DNA of 64,000 nucleotides, from the NCBI GenBank assembly GCA_964017185.1, contig OZ024877.1, positions 630,501-694,500 of the forward strand, given 5' to 3'. Below, piece after piece: positions 8,801 through 15,520 of the stretch. The position numbers were made by a program, and so were the translations under genes. Each line of letters starts with the position of its first letter. The stretch's first letter is position 1. Origin of the DNA: Rugalucina vietnamica. Lineage: Eukaryota > Mollusca > Bivalvia > Lucinida > Lucinidae. The notes beneath the pieces were generated by a model. The model was given only the letters and a program-made list of their open reading frames with translations. It made no database searches and was not told where the DNA came from.

Positions 8801-10024
8801 GGAATGTCATTATAGCAACCATCACATCCATCGTTACATCGGTGATCTCCTCTGTTAGTGTAGCCGACATCACAATACTCGCAGTAGTAAGCACATCCCA
8901 TCAGTCCCGTCACCTTGGTTACTGTATCGTAGTGTTTGTCTCCATTCCAGTACAGATGAATGACTTTCGTCTCTCGTTTTTTCTTGAACTGTAGTGGAAA
9001 GATCAGTCCATCCTTAGGATGTTGTGAATGGACTTTGATCAGGTAGTCTGGTTTCAATACATCTTGGATTTTCTTGTATTCCTCAATGCCACAGACTTTG
9101 TCATGAGGAATCTTAGCTTGGTCCAGTAACTTCTTTGCTTCCCGTGTCTGCATCGGACGATCAGAATGTCTGATGTGATTCCAGTTTTTCTGCCAAGTAT
9201 CTGAAAGTAGAAAGTGGAAAAAAAACTAAACAATCAAGTACTAAGTAAACATATGTTTGGATATCTTTTCATAATAGGTCTTAGTTACTCAAAACTTATG
9301 AAAACGTACATAAGATGCAAACATATGAACATGTTAAAGGATTAAAGTAGTTTTTAACAAGATTCTAACCTGAATCATCTTTGTCAGCATTACATTTCCC
9401 CACCACCACAGCTCTGGCCATACACATGACATCATCTGTGTTGTTGATCTGGACAATACTTCGTTTATTCTGTCTCATGGTCTCTGACTCGAAATACAGT
9501 CCATGATGAAGTGGTTTTCTTCCAGCACCAGTAGGGAGACTACACGTTGTCACGTCAATCCTCATCTGTCCATCGTTGATCTTGAAATTGTCATTGGATT
9601 GCATCACTTTCTCAATTTCTTGTAGGATGATTTCACCAGTCAACGAGGACACATCACGCCATGTCACAAAGACTCCCAACTTCAAGCCTGGATGGTTGAC
9701 AGTCATACGGATTTTGTCATCGCCCGCCACTTTACACTGTATCTTGATAGCTTCCACCAAGTCGTCAAACAGCTTTGGAACAAACTCTAATGGTGACACA
9801 TCTTCAGGAAATTTCTTCACATCCACTTCGTAAATTTTGGCTTTCGATCTGAACAATCTCGATTCAGTCTCTCTCTTCAGCTTGATATCAAAATATTTGT
9901 CATCAGATACTTTCTGCCTTTTGCCGGGTGGTGGCCTCATCATCTCATCTTCACTCTCCTCACTATCGGAATAATCTACCAGTCTTCGTTTATTTACCAT
10001 GTTGACTCTTCGAAGTTTATTCAA
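5896..10024 (-). CDS. Protein-primed family B DNA polymerase, two exons
   Basis: Exon 1 is 9370-10024 and exon 2 is 5896-9200; the intron removes 169 bp in phase 1, giving about 1,319 aa. It replicates the element from protein-primed ends. Exon 1 has an acidic start, a basic nuclear-signal-like PPPGKRQKV and an N-terminal domain usually fused to Polinton polymerases. Exon 2 has Cys-rich zinc-binding clusters (CEYCDVGY, CVDCKRTF, CKICKEIV). Exonuclease motifs follow (FFDFESS; HNFGGYDGQF; YCRSDVDIL), then palm motifs A (DVCSLYPTV), B (KIMLNSLWGKL) and C (YFDTDSI). All catalytic acids are present. Two starts are possible, 10024 and 10000; a TATATAA at 10057-10063 fits either. Confidence 0.92.
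9201..9369 (-). other. Spliceosomal intron in the DNA polymerase gene
   Basis: The minus-strand donor is CAG|GTTAGA and the acceptor is TTTCTACTTTCAG with a pyrimidine-rich tract before it. Read without splicing, exon 1 stops two codons after the donor. With splicing the phase-1 junction restores one frame and links two parts that are contiguous in Polinton polymerases I recall. The 15 codons between the acceptor and the first ATG of exon 2 are open and in frame. Confidence 0.8.
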
Positions 10025-10982
10025 TGAATGAATTCAGAATATCAGATTGTCTCAGCTTATATACCTAGGGACGCGACATGACAAATTTTTAGTCAAATGT
10101 TGTCTCGCCTGACAGCAAGAAATATGGCCAGTCTCACAACTGATCGACCTTGTTGGTCTACCACAAATCCCCAGCTATCATATTGGGATTACCCTGCACT
10201 TCAGAATCCCTGGCGAGATGAAGATATCCACTGCAAGTGAAACACCCGAATGTGAACCATGCACCGGACTGTTTCTGAGGCGGGGCCTATTACAATTCTC
10301 TAGCCAAGCTAGCGCCCTTAGATGTGGCCTGATATATCATTCCACACCCCTGCCTCTAAATGCTTGTTCAATATCTTCATATCTACGGGCTGAAGCGGTA
10401 TAACCTTCCAAATAACTGGTAACTCTGAGCTGAGCTAATTTTGAGAAGTTGTGAAAAACTATATATAGGGATCACTTTGTCCTACGTAGTAAAATTGGGT
10501 TTGAGTATTTGCATGGACTAGTAATACATATTTTTTTTCTACGAAAGTAAGTCAACAGCTATGATGGTTTACATAAAATAAATATGACAATAAGTTTAAA
10601 ACATGTTACAAAAAATTTCATGTTGATACAAAGTCAAATGGTCAAGTTATTAAGATACTAAAGTTAATATTGACATATAACGTTTACAAGGGGAACAACT
10701 GTGTTGTAACTGAAAATAACAAGTATGAGCTTTTTAAAAAAGCCTAACTTCTAAACTACTGATCCGATTTACATAATTCTTTTTGCATATGGTAGGACAT
10801 CTCAAATACGTTAATTTTTAAATTTAAATTTCGCGCCACTGCGCATGCGCGAAATAGAAAAGTAAAATCTAGAAATTAAAATCTACAGTAACTTTATTAT
10901 GACTTGATCGATTCTCGAAATTCTTTTTTGCACATGTTTCAGTATTTAGTAACGTTCATATTTTGAAAATAATTATTACGTA
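10025..10982. promoter_or_regulatory. Divergent regulatory region between polymerase and F-box-like gene
   Basis: A minus-strand TATATAA for the polymerase lies at 10057-10063. From 10,829 to 10,854 two E2F-like TTTCGCGC sites in inverted orientation flank the palindrome GCGCATGCGC (10,841-10,850), an NRF-1-type site. A second, perfect 14-bp palindrome TTGCGCATGCGCAA lies at 10,983-10,996. Both GCGCATGCGC copies are close to the plus-strand gene's TATA box. The 10,100-10,440 part is more GC-rich but I see no credible gene in it. Confidence 0.45.
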
Positions 10983-11021
10983 TTGCGCATGCGCAAACGT
11001 ATACATAAGTATTATTACTGC

Positions 11022-11028
11022 TATATAA
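11022..11028 (+). promoter_or_regulatory. TATA box for the F-box-like gene
   Basis: TATATAA lies 33 bp before the ATG at 11,061, so the leader would be only a few bases. This spacing argues for the 11,061 start over an upstream in-frame ATG at 10,983, which lies upstream of the TATA box. Confidence 0.6.
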
Positions 11029-11060
11029 GACAATTTCCCACTATTCATTTTTGTAGAATC

Positions 11061-11765
11061 ATGGCTCAAGTCTACATACCACCAGAAATCCAAGAAAATA
11101 TTTTCAGCTACTTGATGTTTTCGTCTGCAAAAGGACTTGCATTCAAATGGAACATACAGGAGGCGTGGTTTAAAGTCAACTTCCCAAGACTACAGAGAGC
11201 TTTGACTACACGATCTCGGGAAACTTATCACAGAGAATTGGTGCGAATGTTATTGGACATAGATCAATTGCCAAATCTGACCGATGAAATGAGAACGAAG
11301 TTCCACACGGCGATTTATGACTTACATAAACGTAAGGTATTTACGCTGACATCATCCAGACTGTGGAGAATAACATGGTCATTTTATCGTGATCTGGGTA
11401 TAGACCCATTACTTCATCACGACTTAAAGGACCATTTCATGACAGGATATATTTCTGCAGAAGGTAGTACGTACCATGGATATGTGTTACTCAATCGTGA
11501 AATGAATAGATATCATGTCCATAAACTATTAGGTGGCACACAGTTATTGTTCTTAAGAATGTTGGGAATAACCAAATCAACATTTCATATTAGACCTGAG
11601 AGTGAACTTTGCTTGAATTGGAGACTGTTAGACAATATAAAGCAAGAAGACGGAGAAGTTGTATCATTTGGAAACTGGAAGTTGTTCGAGACACAAGCAA
11701 ATAATCAAGTTACTTTGCAGTATCCAACAAGTTATTCCAGATACCTGCTCGGATATACATCATGA
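11061..11765 (+). CDS. F-box-like protein, unknown role
   Basis: The product is 234 aa from the ATG at 11,061, chosen because it follows the TATA box and has a good Kozak context (AATCATGG). The N-terminus YIPPEIQENIFSYLMF resembles the first helices of an F-box (LPPEIxxxIFSYL), which would recruit an SCF ubiquitin ligase. The rest is helical and Trp/Arg-rich with no second domain I recognise. Its stop overlaps the next gene's start as ATGA. In a viral element an F-box protein could redirect host protein turnover; this is inference from a short motif. Confidence 0.45.
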   Translation: MAQVYIPPEIQENIFSYLMFSSAKGLAFKWNIQEAWFKVNFPRLQRALTTRSRETYHRELVRMLLDIDQLPNLTDEMRTKFHTAIYDLHKRKVFTLTSSRLWRITWSFYRDLGIDPLLHHDLKDHFMTGYISAEGSTYHGYVLLNREMNRYHVHKLLGGTQLLFLRMLGITKSTFHIRPESELCLNWRLLDNIKQEDGEVVSFGNWKLFETQANNQVTLQYPTSYSRYLLGYTS

Positions 11766-12148
11766 ATAGCATTACAAAGAGTCTACCCGTATGTTTAGAT
11801 CAGATCTTACAGTTTGACGTGTACAAGTGTGCTTTGCAACACACTTTGTCATTAGAACCAACCGAAGCCGAATTTTTGAAAACAAGAGAAGGTATCAATA
11901 TGTGGTTGAACAGATTGGAAACATTTGGGACTTTCAAATATTGGTGCAGAAAAATTGCGAATGAAATGTGGAGACTCATTGATGACAGTCCGATAACTTA
12001 TCTCCACTGGCTAACTCACGTTGCCAATAACGACGGCGTGATTTCTCATCTAGAATCTATACTGACAGATATTCGAAGAGATTGTGAGGAGGAAGATATG
12101 GAATATGAAGATCTCATTTCTGCGATCGACAAACTGACGCTGAACTGA
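11762..12148 (+). CDS. Unknown helical protein ending in KLTLN
   Basis: The product is 128 aa. Its ATG overlaps the preceding stop (ATGA), which suggests termination-reinitiation or a shared transcript. The sequence is helical, with Trp/Cys residues in the middle (FKYWCRKIANEMWRLI) and an acidic stretch (DCEEEDMEYEDLIS). The C-terminus AIDKLTLN matches the C-terminus of the next gene (SLSKLTLN). No family is recognised. Confidence 0.5.
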   Translation: MNSITKSLPVCLDQILQFDVYKCALQHTLSLEPTEAEFLKTREGINMWLNRLETFGTFKYWCRKIANEMWRLIDDSPITYLHWLTHVANNDGVISHLESILTDIRRDCEEEDMEYEDLISAIDKLTLN

Positions 12149-12151
12149 ACG

Positions 12152-12158
12152 TATAAAA
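12152..12158 (+). promoter_or_regulatory. TATA box for the zinc-knuckle gene
   Basis: TATAAAA starts 4 bp after the previous stop codon and lies 48 bp before the ATG at 12,206. Confidence 0.6.
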
Positions 12159-12205
12159 ACTGGAAGAACAGACTCACATTATCATTTCAAATCTGAACAA
12201 GCAAC

Positions 12206-12955
12206 ATGTCACAAGATCCAAGAAAAGAAAAATTCAATGACTCAAAGAGTATCTACTATCAACAAAGATCATTGATGAAAGGCACCTTTACACATGCTGC
12301 GCCAGGGTATAAAGTCGACGACACAGACTCACAGAATCATTCTACTTCAAATCGTCAAAGAGTAAACATGGATTCAACTATGAGCAGTGAGACTAAGAGT
12401 ATCTACTACCACTTCATATCTTTGAAGAAACTTCTCACTACAGATGAAATTCAAAAGCTGAAACCATTAGAAGATACACTGAAGGCACAAGGAAAACTTG
12501 TTCCACCTTTTGGACAATGTTACTACTGTAAAGAAACAACACACTGGGCCAGCGATTGTTTGAAACTAAAGCTTGCTAGAGAACAACCAGATGGAAAACC
12601 AGCATATGGACAATGTTTCAAGTGCGGTTCGTTCGATCACTGGGCTTCAAAGTGTCCACAGACAGATGAGACAAAACCAGAGAAAATTTCAACATCAACT
12701 GAATCAACTGCAGTGGTGGAAAAGACAAACAAACGAAAGCGAATGTGTGACGAAGATGTGCCAGAGCCAACTCCAAGCAAGCAGCGAAAAGTAGAGAAGA
12801 CAGCTGAGCCAAAGAAGACGAAAAGAAGGATTCCTAAGAGGAAATATTGCTTCATCTGTAAATCAGAGACTCATGATGCTAAGAACTGTGACGAAATTGT
12901 TCTTGATCCAGAAGAAGAGCTGAAGAAATCATTAAGTAAATTGACATTGAACTGA
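12206..12955 (+). CDS. Protein with three CCHC zinc knuckles
   Basis: The product is 249 aa. Three CX2CX4HX4C knuckles are visible: CYYCKETTHWASDC (about residue 102), CFKCGSFDHWASKC (about 137) and CFICKSETHDAKNC (about 215). They would bind single-stranded nucleic acid. The N-terminal half contains two copies of a KSIYY...SL motif (KSIYYQQRSL and KSIYYHFISL), a small internal duplication. A basic region (KKTKRRIPKRK) precedes the third knuckle. The C-terminus ends KLTLN, like the upstream gene. It may coat or package nucleic acid; this is inference. Confidence 0.6.
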   Translation: MSQDPRKEKFNDSKSIYYQQRSLMKGTFTHAAPGYKVDDTDSQNHSTSNRQRVNMDSTMSSETKSIYYHFISLKKLLTTDEIQKLKPLEDTLKAQGKLVPPFGQCYYCKETTHWASDCLKLKLAREQPDGKPAYGQCFKCGSFDHWASKCPQTDETKPEKISTSTESTAVVEKTNKRKRMCDEDVPEPTPSKQRKVEKTAEPKKTKRRIPKRKYCFICKSETHDAKNCDEIVLDPEEELKKSLSKLTLN

Positions 12956-13068
12956 TTTTTAAGTTATGAACTGTGACTGTTGTCAAAATGTTCTAAGAGA
13001 CTGTATTAGTAAAATAATTCTAGAGACTATATTATTCAAATGTGTTCACTTAAAAATTATTTGTACAA

Positions 13069-13105
13069 ATTAAAATTGAAAAACTGTTTTTGTGTTTGTT
13101 GTTTC
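13069..13105 (+). terminator. Conventional poly(A) site (ATTAAA plus GT-rich element)
   Basis: ATTAAA at 13,069-13,074 is followed about 15 bp later by a GT-rich tract (TTTTTGTGTTTGTTGTTTC). It fits the 3' end of the zinc-knuckle gene and contrasts with the hairpin-type 3' ends of the three neighbouring small genes. Confidence 0.45.
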
Positions 13106-13116
13106 TTACAATGGTT

Positions 13117-13299
13117 TTCTTTCTGAAGATTTGGTCAGTAACAGTATTACAAAGATATTCTTTCTTAAGAAATGGTCAGCAAATTTCTTACAAACATATT
13201 CTTTCTGAAGATATGGTCAGCAAATGTCTTACAAAGATATTCTATCTGAAGATTTGGTCAGTAACAATATTACAAAGGTATTCTTTCTGAAGATTTGGT
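13117..13299. repeat. 41-bp tandem array of a histone-downstream-element-like motif
   Basis: TTCTTTCTGAAGAT or a close variant starts at 13,117, 13,158, 13,199, 13,240 and 13,281, an exact 41-bp period. On the minus strand each unit reads ATCTTCAGAAAGAA, and four of the five are preceded by ACC(A/T/G)A-like sequence. The fifth unit sits directly beside the hairpin at 13,300-13,315, where a purine-rich downstream element would be expected. Confidence 0.75.
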
Positions 13300-13315
13300 A
13301 GTCCTGAAAAGGACT
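13300..13315 (-). terminator. Histone-type 3' stem-loop, copy A
   Basis: The minus strand reads AGTCCTTTTCAGGACT: a perfect 6-bp stem and a TTTC loop. It is preceded by AAAAC and followed by ACCA, as in metazoan histone mRNAs. It begins 27 bp after the stop of the 58-codon gene. A purine-rich CAGAAAGAATA lies about 12 bp further downstream. Confidence 0.75.
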
Positions 13316-13342
13316 GTTTTGGTCATGAGAGACAAGAGATCC

Positions 13343-13519
13343 CTAAGGTTTTCGAGGCATTGGTCTTACAATGGCCACTGGTTTGCAGTAACCAATACCT
13401 CTTCTGGCCAAAAATATCTGTATCCCCATCTTGTTTTGTTGCCTCTCAATTTCCCGATAATCTTTTTTGTGAAAAGCAGCACACAATTTCCTCAAGCTGA
13501 ATTTTTCAAAGAACCCCAT
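13343..13519 (-). CDS. Small 58-aa protein, unknown, histone-type 3' end
   Basis: The ORF starts MGFFEKFSLRKLC and ends RPMPRKP. It is short, but a TATA box lies at 13,556-13,562, a promoter motif shared with two neighbours lies at 13,574-13,585, and a histone-type stem-loop follows the stop by 27 bp. The protein is basic (many Lys/Arg), with two Cys residues and no domain I recognise. Its convergent neighbour is the zinc-knuckle gene. The matched promoter and 3' end make it much more credible than an ORF of this size alone would be. Confidence 0.6.
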   Translation of the reverse strand: MGFFEKFSLRKLCAAFHKKDYREIERQQNKMGIQIFLARRGIGYCKPVAIVRPMPRKP

Positions 13520-13555
13520 AGTTCCAAAATGTACTGAGAGGCACAGAACACGATG

Positions 13556-13650
13556 TTATATAGTCGATGAGTAGGATTGACCTACATTTTCACTGGAACC
13601 AATCAGAAGAGTTAAAGTCAGAACCAATGAGAAGTTCACATACGATCACG
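13556..13650 (-). promoter_or_regulatory. Promoter of the 58-aa gene (shared module, copy A)
   Basis: Read on the minus strand: two CCAAT-type boxes written on the plus strand as AACCAATCAGAAG and GAACCAATGAGAAG (about 13,598-13,635), then GTAGGTCAATCC (13,585-13,574), then TATATAA (13,562-13,556). The order and spacing match the promoters of the 152-aa and 140-aa genes. Confidence 0.6.
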
Positions 13651-13737
13651 CCACAAAGATCACACCATAACCGTAAGATAACATATATACAACAAAGACA
13701 CATTAATAAAAGTTATTTCAATCGGAAAGAAGTGTGT

Positions 13738-13753
13738 GGCCCTGAGAAGGGCC
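13738..13753 (-). terminator. Histone-type 3' stem-loop, copy B
   Basis: The minus strand reads GGCCCTTCTCAGGGCC: a perfect 6-bp stem with a TCTC loop, which fits the UYUN loop rule. It begins 27 bp after the stop of the 152-aa gene. The downstream sequence is ACACACTTCTTTCC, so a purine-rich element is less clear than in copies A and C. Confidence 0.7.
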
Positions 13754-13780
13754 GTTGGGTGGAACTATAGCCACAGATAA

Positions 13781-14239
13781 TTAGGAGCAGGCACAGTATC
13801 TGCTCCCACAGGCAGGACAGCGCTGTCCCCAACGATCAAACTTGACCGTTCTGTAGGCAGGAATCGAAAGATTCCTGCCTTCAAAACTATAGGACGGCTC
13901 GTTAGCCTCGTCGTCCCAATCTTCTGTCTTTTCGTTGTAGTTATGACTGGGTCTGTCATCATCCCAGTCCTCTTCTGACACAATTGGTGACAGTGTTTCC
14001 CTCTTTATCTCCACCTTTTCAACTACACGATCACCGTGAGCCAAATTCATGGCTCGTCTTGTCATACCAATCATGGTCTTTAAGTTAGCCACAGTCCGCT
14101 GCAAGGACTCAGCGCTGTTCCTGAAAGTGTTGATAGCTTCTAACATGCTAGTAGCTGCCCCACCAATACTGTCTGCCTGCTCCTCCAAAGCCCTCAAGTA
14201 GCATTCACAGTCAAACTGTTTTGCCATTTTGTTGTACAC
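13781..14239 (-). CDS. Unknown 152-aa protein with C-terminal Cys cluster, histone-type 3' end
   Basis: The N-terminal half is helical and heptad-like (residues about 14-60, ALEEQADSIGGAATSM, TVANLKTMIGMTRR), probably a coiled coil. The middle is acidic with repeated EDWDD motifs. The C-terminus has CPACGSRYCACS, four cysteines that could bind zinc. The start at 14,239 lies 35 bp from a TATA box; Met5 at 14,227 is an alternative. It is divergent from the 140-aa gene and shares its promoter motif. No family is recognised. Confidence 0.6.
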   Translation of the reverse strand: MYNKMAKQFDCECYLRALEEQADSIGGAATSMLEAINTFRNSAESLQRTVANLKTMIGMTRRAMNLAHGDRVVEKVEIKRETLSPIVSEEDWDDDRPSHNYNEKTEDWDDEANEPSYSFEGRNLSIPAYRTVKFDRWGQRCPACGSRYCACS

Positions 14240-14273
14240 GAGAAAAGTGTACAGATCTGCAAAATGCGTTTGC

Positions 14274-14406
14274 TTTTATACTCTCTGAGGGGATTGACCT
14301 ACTTTAAACTTCAAACCAATCAGAAGTTCTAGTATAAGTAACAAATCACAGCCGACTTTACAAACATGAGACAGAAAGTAGGTCAATCCTCCCAGTGAGT
14401 ATAAAA
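14274..14406. promoter_or_regulatory. Mirror-image divergent promoter (shared module, copies B and C)
   Basis: The left half on the minus strand has GTAGGTCAATCC (14,302-14,291) then TATAAAA (14,280-14,274). The right half on the plus strand has GTAGGTCAATCC (14,378-14,389) then TATAAAA (14,400-14,406). Both have AAA before the motif and GAG just before TATA. A CCAATCAGAAG box lies between them at about 14,313. The arrangement drives the 152-aa gene leftward and the 140-aa gene rightward. Confidence 0.7.
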
Positions 14407-14447
14407 GCTTAGCTCAACAGTCCAAGTTTTCACATTCATGTTCAGTC

Positions 14448-14870
14448 ATGGCTTCGAATCAAATCAGCTTCGATGATATGATTAACAACCCAGACATATT
14501 ACTGCAAGCATGTAATGAAGTCTTTACTAATGACACGGCAACTACACAACAGCAGTACTATCAACAACCAGTACAAGCGACTTCTCAGTACCAGCAACAG
14601 ACATCACAGTTGCAGCAACAACTGCATAGAACACAAATTATAGATGTCTTGGTTAAAGAACTCAATGAGTTGAAATCCAAAGTCAAACAACTGGAAGAAG
14701 AAGTACAGCGACAAGCGCTAATGCCAAGTATACAGTTTCCAGCGATCAGAATGCCTATCAGATTAGACATCATCAATACCGACCAACCGGTTACATCATC
14801 TCCAGCTGTAGGATTAGGCATAGCTAAGAAAGAAATACAAGCAACCAAGCGTAAAAAGACTACAAAATAA
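14448..14870 (+). CDS. Unknown Gln-rich coiled-coil protein, histone-type 3' end
   Basis: The product is 140 aa. After an acidic N-terminus (ISFDDMINNPDILLQ) comes a Gln/Tyr-rich tract (residues about 32-65), then a coiled coil (IIDVLVKELNELKSKVKQLE). The C-terminus is basic (KRKKTTK) and could be a nuclear signal. An out-of-frame upstream ATG at 14,438 opens a 12-codon ORF that overlaps this start and could lower translation. The stop is followed 30 bp later by a histone-type stem-loop. Domain order resembles a small transcription or nucleoprotein factor, but no family is recognised. Confidence 0.6.
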   Translation: MASNQISFDDMINNPDILLQACNEVFTNDTATTQQQYYQQPVQATSQYQQQTSQLQQQLHRTQIIDVLVKELNELKSKVKQLEEEVQRQALMPSIQFPAIRMPIRLDIINTDQPVTSSPAVGLGIAKKEIQATKRKKTTK

Positions 14871-14900
14871 AATTCAGACTTCACAAAACAACACTTAAAC

Positions 14901-14916
14901 AGCCCTTTTCAGGGCT
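14901..14916 (+). terminator. Histone-type 3' stem-loop, copy C
   Basis: AGCCCTTTTCAGGGCT has a perfect 6-bp stem and TTTC loop, differing from the metazoan consensus GGCYCTTTTCAGRGCC only at the stem's outer pair. It is preceded by an A-rich stretch and followed by ACCA, then CTGAAAGATAA at about 14,928-14,938, a plausible downstream element. Confidence 0.8.
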
Positions 14917-15034
14917 ACCAACTATTTCTGAAAGATAAACTTTATTTGCACATTACTTAAAGTCCCTGTCTTAACTCAAGGATACTTACCTACACATGCA
15001 ACTTAGCTAGTTCATAAACTGAGACCCAGGGTGC

Positions 15035-15161
15035 GCACTATGGGCACATTTTCTGAAAACTTATGGGTACATTTTTATGGGTACATTTCTAGCGCTACGC
15101 TTATCTGAAATGTACCCATAAAAATGTACCCATAAGTTTTCAGAAAATGTGCCCATAGTGC
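15035..15161. repeat. Perfect 55-bp inverted repeat with 17-bp loop
   Basis: Arm 15,035-15,089 is the exact reverse complement of 15,107-15,161 and the spacer is TAGCGCTACGCTTATCT. Each arm contains the doubled motif ATGGGTACATTT. It could be a small foldback/MITE or belong to the terminal region of the Polinton; it is 120 bp past the last hairpin-ended gene. Confidence 0.85.
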
Positions 15162-15169
15162 CACCCATT

Positions 15170-15520
15170 ACTACTCACATACGTTGCAGATACGAAAGGT
15201 ACGCTGTACATACGTCACGGTTACGTGGCATGTTAACCGCGACGTACGTGTTGCGTATCAGGAGTATGAGCTACGTATCTACGGCGTACCTGCCACATTG
15301 CTTTCGTGTGTACCACGTATGTGTGACGTATGTACGGCGTATCGGACCTGCTACTTACGTGCTACGAATTTTTAAACGTAGCACCTCGGCGTATGAGGAG
15401 TATGAGTTACGTATCGAGGAATATGAGCTACGTATGCTCACGTATGTACGACGTACGCGTGACGTACCTTTCGTATCTTGATACGCCGTAGATACGCGAG
15501 TCGATACGCAATAGTGTGAC
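15170..15520. repeat. ACGTA-rich low-complexity region
   Basis: Dense copies of TACGTA, GTACG and GAGCTACGTAT with many short palindromes. ORFs here are by-products of this composition and are not reported as genes. Confidence 0.6.

Larger units (their letters stand above)
1..15000. mobile_element. Maverick/Polinton (adintovirus-like) element, partial; left end outside window
   Basis: The combination of a retrovirus-type integrase with a chromodomain, an A32-like packaging ATPase, a protein-primed family B DNA polymerase and small virion-type basic proteins defines Polintons and adintoviruses. Most ORFs are intact, genes are packed almost end to end and many have their own TATA box, so this copy looks fairly young. 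The major capsid protein and the adenain-type protease are not present and probably lie left of position 1. The right boundary is uncertain: coding stops at 14,870, a processing-type hairpin follows at 14,901 and a perfect 55-bp inverted repeat lies at 15,035-15,161. I could not identify the long terminal inverted repeats because only one side is visible. Confidence 0.88.

Noticed and set aside
5815..8994. Several plus-strand open frames of 60-160 codons
   Set aside because: They lie antisense to the polymerase gene, whose motifs are unambiguous, and have no recognisable features.
9365..10024. Separate 219-aa gene upstream of the polymerase
   Set aside because: A consensus donor precedes its stop by one codon, and the following acceptor joins it in frame to the polymerase, to which this domain normally belongs.
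13117..13299. CRISPR-like array because of exact 41-bp spacing
   Set aside because: The spacers are as repetitive as the repeats and the context is an animal element; it is a tandem repeat.
13300..14916. Host histone gene cluster as an explanation for the stem-loops
   Set aside because: None of the three proteins resembles a core or linker histone, and none has the histone-fold sequence.
15149..15481. A 110-codon open frame rich in Tyr, Arg and Val
   Set aside because: It is produced by the ACGTA-rich repeat composition, reads open in more than one frame, and has no promoter or domain.
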